Position numbers and translations under genes: made by a program. A DNA stretch of 64,000 nucleotides from Streptomyces cyaneochromogenes (GTDB taxonomy: Bacteria; Actinomycetota; Actinomycetes; Streptomycetales; Streptomycetaceae): NCBI RefSeq assembly GCF_003963535.1, contig NZ_CP034539.1:868001-932000 (forward strand), given 5' to 3'. Each line of letters opens with the position of its first letter. Position 1 is the stretch's first letter. The notes under the pieces were generated by a model. The model had not been told where the DNA came from and ran no database searches. It saw only the letters and a program-made list of their open reading frames with translations. Positions 7,416-17,273 of this stretch are shown piece after piece.

Positions 7416-8159
7416 CTAGCGGCTGAACAGTTCGAACGCCACGGCCGGCTTCCCGCCGAACCGCTCCCCCGTCGACTCGGCGTACCCGGTGAGGAAACCG
7501 CGGACGTACGTCTCCGGGTCCTTGTCGGTCAACGCCTCGATGTAGGTGCGGTGTTCGAGCAGCGAGCGCACCCCGCGCTCCAGGCCCGGCGTCGCGTCCA
7601 CCGCGTGCGTGGGCGAACTGGAACCGGCGACGGCGACCCAGCGCACGCCGTTCCAGGGCTCCAGGCCCTGCTCGGTGAGCTCCGGGAAGATCCAGCGGTT
7701 GCCCGCGTCACCGGCCGCGTCCAGTGTGGCGCGGCCGACGGCCACGTGGTCCGGGGTGTTCCAGGCGGTGCCGCCCCAGGTGTCCCGGTGGTTGAGCGTG
7801 ATCACCAGCTCGGGCCGGTGCCGTCGGATCGCGGCGGCGATGTCGCGACGCAGGGCGGTTCCGTACTCGATCACTCCGTCCTTGTGGTCGAGGAACTCCA
7901 CCGCCGTCACGCCGACGACCGCGGCACTGGCCCGCTGCTCACGCTCGCGCAGCGGGCCGCACTGGGCGGGTTCGAGCGTGTCGATGCCGGCCTCGCCGCG
8001 GGTCGCCAGGACGTAGGTGACCTCACGGCCGGCGTCGGTCCAGGCGGCCACCGCCGCCGAGCAGCCGTACTCGAGGTCGTCCGGGTGCGCGACGACGGCG
8101 AGCGCGCGCTGCCAGTCGTCGGGCATGGGCTTCAGCTGAGTGATCGTCGGCTCGGTCAT
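7416..8159 (-). CDS. PIG-L (LmbE-like) zinc-dependent deacetylase
   Basis: A 247-aa protein with the family metal-binding motif AHPDD (24-28), the supporting TRGEAG segment and a distal HRDTWGGTAWNTPDH region supplying the third ligand (PDHVAVG). PIG-L proteins remove N-acetyl groups from GlcNAc-containing small molecules such as mycothiol precursors or natural products; the substrate here is unknown. No signal peptide, so cytoplasmic. It starts with ATG at 8159 and precedes the sigma-factor gene. It is not the mycothiol enzyme by any feature I can verify. Confidence 0.85.
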   Translation of the reverse strand: MTEPTITQLKPMPDDWQRALAVVAHPDDLEYGCSAAVAAWTDAGREVTYVLATRGEAGIDTLEPAQCGPLREREQRASAAVVGVTAVEFLDHKDGVIEYGTALRRDIAAAIRRHRPELVITLNHRDTWGGTAWNTPDHVAVGRATLDAAGDAGNRWIFPELTEQGLEPWNGVRWVAVAGSSSPTHAVDATPGLERGVRSLLEHRTYIEALTDKDPETYVRGFLTGYAESTGERFGGKPAVAFELFSR

Positions 8160-8187
8160 GTCCGCACCCTAACGTGTGACACCGACA

Positions 8188-9537
8188 TCACGCTTCGTCA
8201 CGGGTGAGCGCGAGCAGCCGGTCCAGGACACGGGGACCGCCGGCCCGTACACCGTCGTGCTCGAACTCGTCGGTGACCCAGGTCCGCAGGCCGCGAACGG
8301 CGCGGGCGGTGGCGAGGGAGTGGGCGGTGTCGACGTACATGTCGTCGTGGTAGACGGCCGCCGCGACCGGTACCTCGTTGGCGGCGAGGCGCGCGGAGTC
8401 GTACAGGGGCGTCCAGTCGGTGCGGGCGGCGAGCAGTTCGGCGGTCTCGCGCAGCGGGCGCAGGGAGGGGTCGCAGTCGAACATCCAGGGGTGGATGGTC
8501 TCGCCGGTGAACAGCAGCGGCCCGTCGCCCGCGAGCGTCTTGGCCACGTCGAACTGCGGGAACTCGGCGCGCACCCGCTCGGCGGACCAGGCGGTGGGGC
8601 GGGCGTCCTGGCCGTAGATCGCCTCGTGGACGAGGGCGTACAGCGGGTGGCTCGCGTACGACAGCAGGCCCTGGACCTCCTCCTGGAAGGCGTCCGAGAG
8701 GGCCGGGCCCTGCGGGGTGCGGACGAAGGCGTCCTCCAGCAGGTAGTGCAGGCGGTGGCTGCCCTCGCTGCCGCCGAGGACGATGCCGAGGGACTGGAAG
8801 GCCTCGGCGGTGAGGCGGTAGCCGTTCGGCAGGACCACGTCGTTCGCGAGCAGGTGGTCGGCGATGCTGCGGGCGCGCTCGACGTCCTGCGGGTAGCGGG
8901 CGTAGTGCGCGGCGACCTTGCGCTCGATGCGGGGGAAGGCGGCGCGGTAGACGTCGTCGGCGTGGGCGTCGAGCGAGGGCAGGCCGCCGGTGATGACGGC
9001 TGCGGTCAGGCCCTCGGGGGCGGTGGAGAGGTAGTTGACCGTGCAGAAGCCGCCGAAGCTCTGGCCGAGGACGGTCCAGGGGGCGCCGCCGGTCACCTCC
9101 GGGCGGATCGCCTCGCAGTCCCGGACGATCGCGTCGGCGCGGAAGTGCGTGAGGTAGTCGGCCTGGGCGGCCGGGCCGCCGCGCAGTGGGAGCGTCTGGC
9201 GGTTGGCGGGCGTGGAGTGGCCGGTGCCGCGCTGGTCGAGGAGCAGGACGCGGTACTCCTTGAGCGCGCGGCCGAGCCAGGCGCCCTTGCCGACGAAGCG
9301 GTTCGCGCCGAAGCCGGGGCCGCCCTGGAGGTAGACCAGCCACGGCAGGTCCTGGTGTGCCTTGTCGCTCGCGACGACCTCACGGGCGTAGAGCTCGATC
9401 GTCTCCCCCGTCGGGGCGTCGTGATCGAGGGGCACGGTGAAGTGGCGGTCGGTGAGGACGACGCCGGGCTGGCGGTAGGTCGCGGTCAACAGGGCTCCCG
9501 GGACGGAGGGTTTTCGGGCCGCGTCCCAGTTCAGCAC
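8188..9537 (-). CDS. S33-family alpha/beta hydrolase (prolyl aminopeptidase-like)
   Basis: A 449-aa cytoplasmic serine peptidase-like hydrolase. It shows the oxyanion motif QGGPG (71-75), DQRGTGHS (101-108), the nucleophile elbow GQSFGG with Ser160, and a C-terminal His in TDEFEHDG. Length and motif order fit actinobacterial proline iminopeptidases that remove N-terminal Pro or other residues from peptides. The start is a GTG at 9537; a later internal start cannot be excluded because no clear SD is visible. It stands alone between the PIG-L gene and the rhamnose regulator and is not obviously linked to either. Confidence 0.82.
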   Translation of the reverse strand: MLNWDAARKPSVPGALLTATYRQPGVVLTDRHFTVPLDHDAPTGETIELYAREVVASDKAHQDLPWLVYLQGGPGFGANRFVGKGAWLGRALKEYRVLLLDQRGTGHSTPANRQTLPLRGGPAAQADYLTHFRADAIVRDCEAIRPEVTGGAPWTVLGQSFGGFCTVNYLSTAPEGLTAAVITGGLPSLDAHADDVYRAAFPRIERKVAAHYARYPQDVERARSIADHLLANDVVLPNGYRLTAEAFQSLGIVLGGSEGSHRLHYLLEDAFVRTPQGPALSDAFQEEVQGLLSYASHPLYALVHEAIYGQDARPTAWSAERVRAEFPQFDVAKTLAGDGPLLFTGETIHPWMFDCDPSLRPLRETAELLAARTDWTPLYDSARLAANEVPVAAAVYHDDMYVDTAHSLATARAVRGLRTWVTDEFEHDGVRAGGPRVLDRLLALTRDEA

Positions 9538-9621
9538 ATGTTCGTCCGTCGACCGAGCCCCGGGATCATGAAATCGTACTGAATGGCCGATCAGCGCCTG
9601 CGGATCCGGACCTCCGTCGGA

Positions 9622-10647
9622 TCAGCGTGCCGACAGGCTGGACCGGCGTACCACCAGCTCGGGCTGGAGTACGACCCGTCGGTGCTCGTGTTTGCGGCCC
9701 CCGGTCTCCTCCTCCGTCTCCTCCAGCAGCATCTCCGCCGCGAGGGTTCCCATGGTGACCGCGGGCTGCCGTACGGAGGTCAGGGGGACGGCCGCCGCGG
9801 CCGCGAACTCGATGTCGTCGTAGCCGACGATCGCGAGGTCGCCGGGGACGCCGACGCCCGCGGCGTACATGGCCTGCAGGACGCCGAGGGCGAGCAGGTC
9901 GTTGGCGCAGAAGACGGCGGTCGGGCGCTCGGCGAGGCCGAGCAGGCGGGCGCCGGCGTCCCGGCCGGCGGCGACATCGAGCCGTTCGGTGGGCAGCTCG
10001 CGCAGGTGCTCGGGGCCGAGGCCGGCCTCCTCCAGCGCCTTCAGGGCACCGATGCGGCGGTCGCGGACCTGGTTGAGGCCGGGCGGGCCGCTGACGTACG
10101 CGATGGAGCGGTGCCCGGCGTCGACGAGATGGCGTACGGCGAGCGCGCCGCCCGCGACGTCGTCGACGGAGACCGAGCACTCGGTGGTGCCCTCGGCGAC
10201 CCGGTCCACGAGGACGAAGGGGATGTTGTGGCGCCGGAACGTCTCGATGTTGCGGCCGGTGGCGTCGGCCGGGGTCAGCAGCACGCCGCGCACCCGCTGC
10301 TCGGCGAAGAGCGACAGGTAGTCGGCCTCCTCGCTCGCGCTCTGTGCGCTGTTGCAGACCATGACGCCGAGCCCGGCCTCGCGCGCGGCCCGCTCGGCGC
10401 CGCGCGCCACGTCCACGAAGAAGGGGTTGCCCATGTCGAGGACGAGCAGCCCCATGATCCGGCTGCGGCCCGCGCGCAGTTGGCGCGCGGACTCGCTGCG
10501 GACATAGCCCAGCCGGTCTATCGCGGACTGCACGCGCGCCCGGGTCTCCGTCGCGACCGTGTCCGGACGGTTGATGACGTTCGAGACCGTGCCGACGGAG
10601 ACTCCGGCGGCGCGGGCGACGTCCTTGATACCCACCGACTGGGTCAT
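9622..10647 (-). CDS. LacI-family regulator of the rhamnose region
   Basis: A 341-aa repressor with an N-terminal HTH (GIKDVARAAGVSVGTVSNVIN, split here as IKDVARAAGVS and VGTVSNVIN), the hinge helix SARQLRAGRSR, and a periplasmic-binding-like ligand domain (GLLVLDMGNPFF; FCANDLLALGVLQ; IVGYDDIEF). It is the last leftward gene after the ABC importer, mutarotase and BNR protein, with an 88-nt gap. LacI operators with central CG occur at the rhaT/rhaI divergent promoter and upstream of the GH78 gene, so it probably represses import, catabolism and depolymerisation until rhamnose or a derivative binds. The ligand is inferred from context. Confidence 0.88.
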   Translation of the reverse strand: MTQSVGIKDVARAAGVSVGTVSNVINRPDTVATETRARVQSAIDRLGYVRSESARQLRAGRSRIMGLLVLDMGNPFFVDVARGAERAAREAGLGVMVCNSAQSASEEADYLSLFAEQRVRGVLLTPADATGRNIETFRRHNIPFVLVDRVAEGTTECSVSVDDVAGGALAVRHLVDAGHRSIAYVSGPPGLNQVRDRRIGALKALEEAGLGPEHLRELPTERLDVAAGRDAGARLLGLAERPTAVFCANDLLALGVLQAMYAAGVGVPGDLAIVGYDDIEFAAAAAVPLTSVRQPAVTMGTLAAEMLLEETEEETGGRKHEHRRVVLQPELVVRRSSLSAR

Positions 10648-10735
10648 CGGTCAGGGACCTCCAGAGAGACTCGGTACGACGCGGGGCGGCGGGAAGGCCT
10701 TCACATTACCGTCATGCCGCCCACAACGACTGCGA

Positions 10736-12166
10736 TCAGGCAGGCAGGCGGAAGTTGAGGTTGCGCAGCGCCGAGGGCGTCGTACCGCTGGACTTCTCCT
10801 GGTACATGATCGACAGGAAGTGGTCCTGGCCGACGCGCGTCTCGTCGATCACGACCTCGCCGAAGGCGTTCAGCCCGGCGGTGACACCGTCGTACAGCAC
10901 CGCCCAGTCCGTGTACCCGGAGGCCTTGGAGGCTGCGGCTATGCGACAGAACGGGAAGATCGCGTACGCGTTGTCGTACTTGTCCAGAATCAGCTTGGTG
11001 CGCTGGCTGGAGTTCAGCGGAACCGGGATCTCCGCCTTCTGCCATGCCCCCGAGGAGTTCTTGCGCACGTGGAAGGCGCGGCCGTTGGCGGTGCGGTCGG
11101 CGACGTAGTTGGTGGTGCACTGGCCGAACCGGCCGGGGACGTAGCTGATGATCGCGTGCGGCAGGCCGGCGGAGTCGGTGAACTGGCTCTCCTGGTTCAT
11201 CAGGGAGTGGTCCGGGTTGAGTGCGTCGATCACCAGCCCGCTGTCGGTGACGGCGACCTTGTCGGAGCCGCCGGTGGTGCCGACGACGGAGCCGGCGTTG
11301 TTGCGCCAGGTGCGACCGCGGTCGTCGGAGTAGACGTAACCGGTGTCGTGGTTGGTGATCCCGCCGCTGGAGCACATCACGGCGCCGTTCTGCTCACGCC
11401 AGGTGAAGAACGAGTGCAGGCGGCCGTTCCTGTCGTAGTCGATGCCGTGCAGGTACATGTTGCGGGCGGTCGAGGAGCCGTGCTCGCTGGTGTACGTCCC
11501 GGTGGAGCTGCTCCACTCGCCGAGGTTGGTCCAGGTCGAACCGTCGTACTCGGCGAGGGCGTTGCGGCCGTTGCCGGAGACGGCGACCCGGTAGCTGAGC
11601 TGGAGCCTGCCCTCGGGGGTGGAGACGAACTGCGGGTAGGTGAACTGCGAGGTGAGGGCGAGGCCGTCCATCGTGGACTGCGGGGCGCCGAAGCGGCTCG
11701 CGACCCAGCTCAGGCCGGCCGGGTTGTCCATCAGCCCCGCGACCGACTTGACGTAGGTGAAGCCGTCGCTGTGCGAGTCCATGTTGAGGTGGAGGCGCCC
11801 GTCGACCTTGGACATCCCCATCGAGATGACGTTGTGGGAGTCGTTGTAGCGCAGGGTGTGGCCGACCTTGACCGTGGACCAGGTGGTGGAGCCGAGGACG
11901 CGGCGGCCCACGACGGCGTTGCGGTCGGCGGTGTACCAGACTGCGTACTGGTAGCCCTTGTAGGTCAGCAGGCCGTTCTTCTGGAAGGCGTTGTTGTTGA
12001 CCAGGCCGTCGTACGACACGAAGAAGATGGCCTGGGTGTCGAGGGTGGTGGTGCCCGTCAGGGTGAGGGACGGGCCGGGGTCGGCGGCGCGTGCGGTACC
12101 CGAGGCGAGGGCGGGGGTCATCACGGCTCCTGCGAGGGCGGCGCCCAGCAGCGTACGTCTTTTCAT
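10736..12166 (-). CDS. Tat-exported BNR-repeat protein, candidate polysaccharide lyase or glycosidase
   Basis: A 476-aa protein with a twin-arginine signal (MKRRTLLGAALAGAV, cleavage after about residue 27, ATARA-like) and a BNR_4-type beta-propeller body; an Asp-box is seen as SDDRGRTW. BNR_4 proteins include ulvan lyases and rhamnose-alpha-1,4-glucuronate lyases; the rhamnose operon context makes cleavage of a rhamnose-uronate linkage attractive, but no catalytic residues can be assigned by eye. The ATG at 12166 has AGGAG 8 nt upstream. It lies 23 nt after the mutarotase stop, inside the importer operon, which is unusual for a secreted enzyme. Confidence 0.75.
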   Translation of the reverse strand: MKRRTLLGAALAGAVMTPALASGTARAADPGPSLTLTGTTTLDTQAIFFVSYDGLVNNNAFQKNGLLTYKGYQYAVWYTADRNAVVGRRVLGSTTWSTVKVGHTLRYNDSHNVISMGMSKVDGRLHLNMDSHSDGFTYVKSVAGLMDNPAGLSWVASRFGAPQSTMDGLALTSQFTYPQFVSTPEGRLQLSYRVAVSGNGRNALAEYDGSTWTNLGEWSSSTGTYTSEHGSSTARNMYLHGIDYDRNGRLHSFFTWREQNGAVMCSSGGITNHDTGYVYSDDRGRTWRNNAGSVVGTTGGSDKVAVTDSGLVIDALNPDHSLMNQESQFTDSAGLPHAIISYVPGRFGQCTTNYVADRTANGRAFHVRKNSSGAWQKAEIPVPLNSSQRTKLILDKYDNAYAIFPFCRIAAASKASGYTDWAVLYDGVTAGLNAFGEVVIDETRVGQDHFLSIMYQEKSSGTTPSALRNLNFRLPA

Positions 12167-12189
12167 CGATGCGGCTCCTGAGGGGGCGT

Positions 12190-12510
12190 TCAGGCGAGGT
12201 GGAACACTTCGGTGAGTGGCTTCATGGCCTCGTCGGGGCGGGCGCCGTCCAGCGACTCGAAGAACGGCGCCATCTCCTTCTGCCAGCGGGCGTTGACCTC
12301 CGTGGCCTCCATACCTGCCTGGGCGGCGGCGAAGTCCTCGGTCTCCAGGTAGCCGACCAGGAGTCCGTCCTCGCGCAGGAAGAGCGAGTAGTTGTGCCAG
12401 CCGGTGGCGGAGAGCGCTCGGAGCATCTCCGGCCACACGGCGGCGTGCCGCTCGCGGTACTCGTCCAGGCGGTCCTGACGGACTTTCAGCAGGAAGCACA
12501 CGCGCTGCAT
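12190..12510 (-). CDS. rhaM: L-rhamnose mutarotase
   Basis: A 106-aa protein that interconverts alpha- and beta-L-rhamnopyranose so the isomerase and transporter receive the correct anomer. The family pattern is clear: CFLLKV near the start, YRERHAAVWPEM with the catalytic His, GWHNYSLFL and a C-terminal FHLA. The ATG at 12510 has GGAGGG 6 nt upstream, inside the 17-nt gap after rhaS. It is cytoplasmic and part of the importer operon. Rhizobial homologues are called RhaU. Confidence 0.93.
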   Translation of the reverse strand: MQRVCFLLKVRQDRLDEYRERHAAVWPEMLRALSATGWHNYSLFLREDGLLVGYLETEDFAAAQAGMEATEVNARWQKEMAPFFESLDGARPDEAMKPLTEVFHLA

Positions 12511-12527
12511 CAACGACCCTCCAGGGT

Positions 12528-13607
12528 CTAGAAGTTGAACTGGTCGATGTTCTTGGCGTCGAAGACGGTCGGCTTGCCGAGGCTGATCACGCCGTCCTTG
12601 CCGATGGTGTACGTGGTCTCGCCGGCCTTGAAGGTCTCGCCCTCCTTGCCGGTGATCTGGCCGGAGACCAGGGCGACGGCGGCGCGGGCGGCCAGATCGC
12701 CGAGCTTCGCCGGGTCCCACAGCTCGAACGCCTCGACGGTGCCGTTCTTGACGTACTTGCGCATGTCGTTGGGGGTGCCGAGGCCGGTCAGCTTGACCTT
12801 GCCCTTGTACTTGGAGCCCGACAGGTACTGGGCGGCGGCCTTGATGCCGACGGTGGTCGGGGAGATGATCCCCTTCAGGTCCGGGTACTCCTGGAGCAGG
12901 CCCTGGGTCTGCTGGAAGGACTTCTGGGCGTCGTCGTCACCGTAGGCGACCTTGACGAGCTTGATGTCCTTGTACTTCGGGTCCTTGAGCTCCTCCTTCA
13001 TGAAGTCGATCCAGATGTTCTGGTTCGTCGCGGTCTGTGCGGCGGACAGGATCGCGATCTCGCCCTTGTAGCCGATCTGCTCGGCGAGCAGCTGCACCTC
13101 GGTGCGGCCGAGGTCCTCGGCGGAGGCCTGCGAGACGAAGGCGTTGCGACAGTCGGCGGTGGTGTCGGAGTCGTAGGTGACGACCTTGATGCCGTTCTTC
13201 ATGGCCTGCTTGAGCGCGGTGCACAGGGCGCCCGGGTCCTGCGCGGAGACGGCCATCGCGTCCACCTGCTGCTGGGTGAGCGTGTTGACGTACGACACCT
13301 GCCCGGCGGTGTCCGTGGCGCTGGACGGCCCGACCTCCTTGTAGCTGGAGCCCAGCTCCTTCAGCGCCGCCTCGCCGCCCTTGTCGGCGGAGGTGAAGTA
13401 GGGGTTGTTGACCTGCTTGGGCAGGAAGCCGACGGTCAGCCCCTTCTTCAGCTCGGCGTTCGGGTCGGCCTTGCCGGCGGTGGCCGCCGAGGCACCCTCG
13501 TTCTTGACGTCCTCCTTGGTGGTGCCGCCGCAGGCGGTGGCGGCGAGGGCGAGGGAGGTGACGGCGGCGAGGGTCACGCAGACGCGCCGGAGGGATGACT
13601 TACGCAT
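12528..13607 (-). CDS. rhaS: Rhamnose ABC transporter substrate-binding lipoprotein
   Basis: A 359-aa binding protein of the RbsB/RhaS type. A lipoprotein signal (KSSLRRVCVTLAAVTSLAL with Cys in ATACGG near residue 26) anchors it to the outer face of the membrane. The ligand domain shows NNPYFTSADKGGEAAL, the YDSDTTADCRNAF hinge segment and GLGTPNDMRKYVKNG. The start at 13607 has AAAGGA 6 nt upstream. It follows the two permease genes after a 100-nt gap holding a Streptomyces-type repeat, which may allow differential expression of the binding protein. Confidence 0.92.
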   Translation of the reverse strand: MRKSSLRRVCVTLAAVTSLALAATACGGTTKEDVKNEGASAATAGKADPNAELKKGLTVGFLPKQVNNPYFTSADKGGEAALKELGSSYKEVGPSSATDTAGQVSYVNTLTQQQVDAMAVSAQDPGALCTALKQAMKNGIKVVTYDSDTTADCRNAFVSQASAEDLGRTEVQLLAEQIGYKGEIAILSAAQTATNQNIWIDFMKEELKDPKYKDIKLVKVAYGDDDAQKSFQQTQGLLQEYPDLKGIISPTTVGIKAAAQYLSGSKYKGKVKLTGLGTPNDMRKYVKNGTVEAFELWDPAKLGDLAARAAVALVSGQITGKEGETFKAGETTYTIGKDGVISLGKPTVFDAKNIDQFNF

Positions 13608-13643
13608 GACGGTTCCTTTGAACGAAGGTGATTGGATGCCCTT

Positions 13644-13699
13644 GGGGGCGCGGGGCTGTATCGATGTGCGGCTCCGCCGCGTGGGCGCGACCAGCCACA
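13644..13699. repeat. Streptomyces interspersed intergenic repeat with hairpin
   Basis: The stretch GGGGGCGCGGGGCTG through GCGCGACCAGCCAC is of a kind found between many Streptomyces genes; a GCGGC-TCC-GCCGC hairpin is at 13668-13680. It sits between rhaQ and rhaS. A relative in the opposite orientation is at 18691. Confidence 0.65.
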
Positions 13700-13707
13700 G
13701 ACGACGG

Positions 13708-14682
13708 TCAGCCGGTCGATCGAGCACGCACAACGGCGATTTGCCGCGCAACCCGCGGCCCGAGGACGGAAAGAACGAGCAACACACCGGTGACGACGAT
13801 CTGCGACTGCGCGGAGACGTCCTGGAGGCTCATCACGTTCTGCAGCGCCCCCAGCAGGAACACACCGGCGACGGCACCACCCAACGTGCCCTTGCCGCCG
13901 TCGAAGTCGATACCGCCGAGCAACACGGCGGCCACGACCGAGAGTTCAAGACCGGTCGCGTTGTCATAGCGAGCGCTGGCGTAATGCAGCGCCCAGAAGA
14001 TTCCGGTGAGCGAAGCCATCAGCCCCGTCACGGTGAACAGAATCAGCTTCTGCCGCTTCACGCGGATACCGGCGAACCGCGCGGCCTCCTCGCTCGCGCC
14101 GGTGGCGAAGATGGACCGCCCGAACGGCGTGGCGTGCAGGGTGACCACGGCGATCGCGAGCAGCACGAGGAAGGGCAGGAAGGCGTACGGGATGAAGGTG
14201 TCGCCGATCCGTCCGGCCGCGAAGTCGAGGTACTGGGTGGGGAAGTCGGTCACCGCGTCCGAGCCGAGCACGATCTGTGCGATGCCCCGGTAGGCGGCAA
14301 GGGTGCCGATGGTGACGGCGAGGGACGGCAGGCCCAGCTTGGTCACGAGCAGGCCGTTGACGAGCCCGCACACCACACCGAGCAGCAGACAGATCGGGAT
14401 GATCGTCTCGATCGTCATGCCCTGGTTCCACAGTGCGCCCATCACGGCGCCCGAGAGACCGGCGGTGGAGGCGACCGAGAGATCGATCTCGCCCGAGACG
14501 ACCAGGAGCGTCATCGGCAGGGCGATCAACGCGATCGGAAGGGTGTTGCCGATCAGGAACGACAGGTTGAGAGCGTTTCCGAAACCGTCGACCGTTCCGA
14601 AGGACAGCAGGAGCACGACGATCAGCAGCGCGCCGACGACCGTGTCCCAGCGGACCGCTCGGCTCAGGGAGAAGTCAGCCAT
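13708..14682 (-). CDS. rhaQ: Rhamnose ABC transporter permease
   Basis: A 324-aa inner-membrane permease of the ribose-type (BPD_transp_2) family with eight or more hydrophobic segments and the family motif SGEIDLSVAST near residue 64, plus GGIDFDGGKGTLGGAVAG near 252. It overlaps the end of the other permease by 8 nt, so the two should form the translocation heterodimer. It is shorter at its N-terminus than RhaP. The only caveat is which of the two permeases is named P or Q; the naming follows rhizobial order. Confidence 0.9.
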   Translation of the reverse strand: MADFSLSRAVRWDTVVGALLIVVLLLSFGTVDGFGNALNLSFLIGNTLPIALIALPMTLLVVSGEIDLSVASTAGLSGAVMGALWNQGMTIETIIPICLLLGVVCGLVNGLLVTKLGLPSLAVTIGTLAAYRGIAQIVLGSDAVTDFPTQYLDFAAGRIGDTFIPYAFLPFLVLLAIAVVTLHATPFGRSIFATGASEEAARFAGIRVKRQKLILFTVTGLMASLTGIFWALHYASARYDNATGLELSVVAAVLLGGIDFDGGKGTLGGAVAGVFLLGALQNVMSLQDVSAQSQIVVTGVLLVLSVLGPRVARQIAVVRARSTG

Positions 14683-15715
14683 GGCGGGCGTTCCTCTTCT
14701 TCAGGGCGTTGGCCACACGCAGCGCGACGATCCGGTCGACGGCGATGGCGAGGATGAGCAGGATGCCGTTGATGGCGAGCACCCAGACGGAGCTGACGCC
14801 GAGGGCGGGCAGCACGCTGTTGATGGAGGTCAGCAGCAGCGCGCCGAGCGCCGCGCCGTAGACGCTGCCGGAGCCGCCGGTGAAGACGACGCCGCCGACC
14901 ACGACCGCGCTGACGACGGTGAGTTCGTAGCCGTTGCCGGTCCCGGAGTCGACGTTGCCGAACCGGGCCAGGTACAGCGCGCCCGCGAGTCCGGCCAGCG
15001 CCCCGCAGAAGGTGTACGCGGCCAGGATCCGCTTGCGCACCGGGATGCCGGCGAGGCGGGCGGCCTCCGGGTTGGAGCCGAGGGCGTAGAGCTCGCGGCC
15101 GCTGCCGAAGTGCTTGAGGTAGTACGCGGTCGCGATCAGCACGGCGACGGCGATCAGCGCCAGCCACGGCACCGCGGCAAGGCCGCCGGAGCCGAAGTCG
15201 ACGAATCCGTCCGGGAGGTCGGCCGCGGTGATCTGCCGGGAGCCGACCCAGATGGAGTCGATGCCGCGGATGATGTAGAGCGTGCCGAGCGTGACGACGA
15301 GCGCGGGCACCTGGCCGAGGCTGACGAGCAGGCCGTTGAGCAGACCGAAGCCGACGCCCATCAGAATCGCCAGGAACACGGCGACGACCGGGCTCCCGCC
15401 CCCCTGGAGATACGTACCGGCGGCGAAGGCGCTGATGCCGAGCGTGGAGCCGACCGACAGGTCGACGTTCCTCGTGATCACCACCAGGGACTGGCCGGTG
15501 GCGACCAGGACGAGGATCGTCGCGTTCAGGAGCAGGTCCTTGATGCCCTGCTCGGTGAGGAACTGGCTGTTGCCCAGCTGGGTGACGACGATCATCACCA
15601 CGAAGACGGCCAGGATGGCGAGTTCGCGCATCTTGAAGACACGGTCGACGAGGCGGGTGCCGCTGGACTTCGGTACGTCGGTCACGGGAGCCTCTTTGGG
15701 GGTGGTCACCGTCAT
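14675..15715 (-). CDS. rhaP: Rhamnose ABC transporter permease
   Basis: A 346-aa permease of the same family with a longer hydrophilic N-terminus, [14 protein letters not shown] around 81-94 (the EAA-like signature for this class) and [20 protein letters not shown] near 280. The ATG at 15715 overlaps the ATPase stop as ATGA. A longer in-frame extension to 15982 lies wholly inside the ATPase gene and is rejected. It pairs with rhaQ. Confidence 0.9.
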   Translation of the reverse strand: MTVTTPKEAPVTDVPKSSGTRLVDRVFKMRELAILAVFVVMIVVTQLGNSQFLTEQGIKDLLLNATILVLVATGQSLVVITRNVDLSVGSTLGISAFAAGTYLQGGGSPVVAVFLAILMGVGFGLLNGLLVSLGQVPALVVTLGTLYIIRGIDSIWVGSRQITAADLPDGFVDFGSGGLAAVPWLALIAVAVLIATAYYLKHFGSGRELYALGSNPEAARLAGIPVRKRILAAYTFCGALAGLAGALYLARFGNVDSGTGNGYELTVVSAVVVGGVVFTGGSGSVYGAALGALLLTSINSVLPALGVSSVWVLAINGILLILAIAVDRIVALRVANALKKRNARHG

Positions 15716-17229
15716 GCGGCGGCCCTCCCGGTGGCTGCGGCCATCACGGTTTCCTCGGTGGCTTCGGAGCGCGGGATCTCGGCGGTGAGGCGGCCCTCGT
15801 GCATCACGAGCACACGGTCGGCCATGCCGAGGATCTCGGGCAGGTCGGAGGAGATCATCAGGACGGCCACGCCGTCGGCGGCCAGTTCGCCGAGCAGCCG
15901 GTGCACCTCGGCCTTGGTGCCGACGTCGATGCCGCGGGTGGGCTCGTCGACGATCAGCACCTTGGGGCCGGTGGCCAGCCACTTGGCGAGGACGACCTTC
16001 TGCTGGTTGCCCCCGGACAGGGTGGAGACGGCGTCGGCGATCCGGGCGTACTTGACCTGGAGCTTGACGGCCCAGTCGAGGGAGCGGCTGCGTTCGGCGC
16101 CGCGGTCCATCAACCCCGCCTTGACGGTCGTACGCAGTCCGGTGAGGCCGATGTTGCGCTCGATGGACATGTCCATCACCAGGCCCTGGGCGCGCCGGTC
16201 CTCGGGAACGAGGGCGAGCCCGCAGGCCATGGCGGTGGACGGGGCGCCGTTGGTCAGGGCCTTGCCGTCGACGGACACGTCACCGGCGTCCCAGCGGTCG
16301 ATGCCGAACACGGCCCGCGCGACCTCCGTACGGCCCGCTCCGACGAGCCCCGCGAGGCCGACGATCTCACCGCGCCGTACATCGAAGGAGACGTCGGTGA
16401 AGACGCCCTCCCGGGTCAGCCGGCGCACGCTCAGGGCGACTTCGCCCGGCTTCACGTCCTGCTTGGGGTACAGCTCGTCGAGGTCGCGGCCGACCATGCG
16501 GCGGACGAGGTCGTCCTCGGTCATGCCGTCGAGGGGCTCGCTGGCGATCCAGGCGCCGTCGCGCAGGGTCGTGACCCGGCGGCAGATCTGGAAGATCTCC
16601 TCCAGGCGGTGGGAGATGAAGAGGACGGCGGCGCCCTGTTCACGCAGGGCGCGGACCACGCCGAAGAGGCGGGCGACCTCGCTGCCGGTGAGGGCGGCGG
16701 TCGGCTCGTCCATGATCAGGACGCGGGCGTCGAAGGAGAGCGCCTTGGCGATCTCGACGATCTGCTGGTCGGCGATGGACAGGCCGCGCGCGGGGCGGTC
16801 GGGGTCGAGTTCGACGCCGAGCCGCCGCATCAGGGCCAGCGTCGCGGTGTGCGTGGCCTTGTGGTCGATGCGGCCGAGGGCGCGCCGTGGCTGGCGGCCC
16901 ATGAAGATGTTCTCGGCGATCGACAAGTCGGGGAAGAGGGTCGGCTCCTGGTAGATCACGGCGATACCGGCGTCGCGGGCGTCGCCGGGGCCGTGGAAGA
17001 CGACGGGCGCACCGTCGAGCAGCACCTGGCCCGCGTCGGGCCGGTGCACGCCGGCGAGCGTCTTGATCAGGGTCGACTTGCCCGCGCCGTTCTCGCCGGC
17101 GAGGGCGTGCACCTCCCCGGGGAACAGCTCCAGGGAGACGTCCCGCAAGGCGCGGACCGCGCCGAAGGACTTCGAGATGTCCCTGAGCGCGAGAACCGGG
17201 GCCGGACCCGTGGTGGACGGGTGGGTCAT
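15712..17229 (-). CDS. rhaT: Rhamnose ABC transporter ATPase (two nucleotide-binding domains)
   Basis: A 505-aa ATPase of the RbsA/AraG class with two fused ABC domains. Walker A of the first is GENGAGKST (near 45-53) and its signature LSIADQQ; the second half contains LSGGNQQK and [11 protein letters not shown]. The degenerate second domain is usual in this class. It is the first leftward gene, read from the divergent rha promoter with a LacI operator just downstream of the start site. The symbol follows Rhizobium, not the E. coli RhaT symporter. Confidence 0.92.
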   Translation of the reverse strand: MTHPSTTGPAPVLALRDISKSFGAVRALRDVSLELFPGEVHALAGENGAGKSTLIKTLAGVHRPDAGQVLLDGAPVVFHGPGDARDAGIAVIYQEPTLFPDLSIAENIFMGRQPRRALGRIDHKATHTATLALMRRLGVELDPDRPARGLSIADQQIVEIAKALSFDARVLIMDEPTAALTGSEVARLFGVVRALREQGAAVLFISHRLEEIFQICRRVTTLRDGAWIASEPLDGMTEDDLVRRMVGRDLDELYPKQDVKPGEVALSVRRLTREGVFTDVSFDVRRGEIVGLAGLVGAGRTEVARAVFGIDRWDAGDVSVDGKALTNGAPSTAMACGLALVPEDRRAQGLVMDMSIERNIGLTGLRTTVKAGLMDRGAERSRSLDWAVKLQVKYARIADAVSTLSGGNQQKVVLAKWLATGPKVLIVDEPTRGIDVGTKAEVHRLLGELAADGVAVLMISSDLPEILGMADRVLVMHEGRLTAEIPRSEATEETVMAAATGRAAA

Positions 17230-17273
17230 GGGGGCTCCTCGACGACGCCGGCGGGACGGCCCTCACGGCGTCG

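Noticed and set aside
10736-12499. BNR protein with a 111-codon N-terminal extension
   Set aside because: The extension overlaps rhaM; the Tat signal and AGGAG fix the start at 12166.
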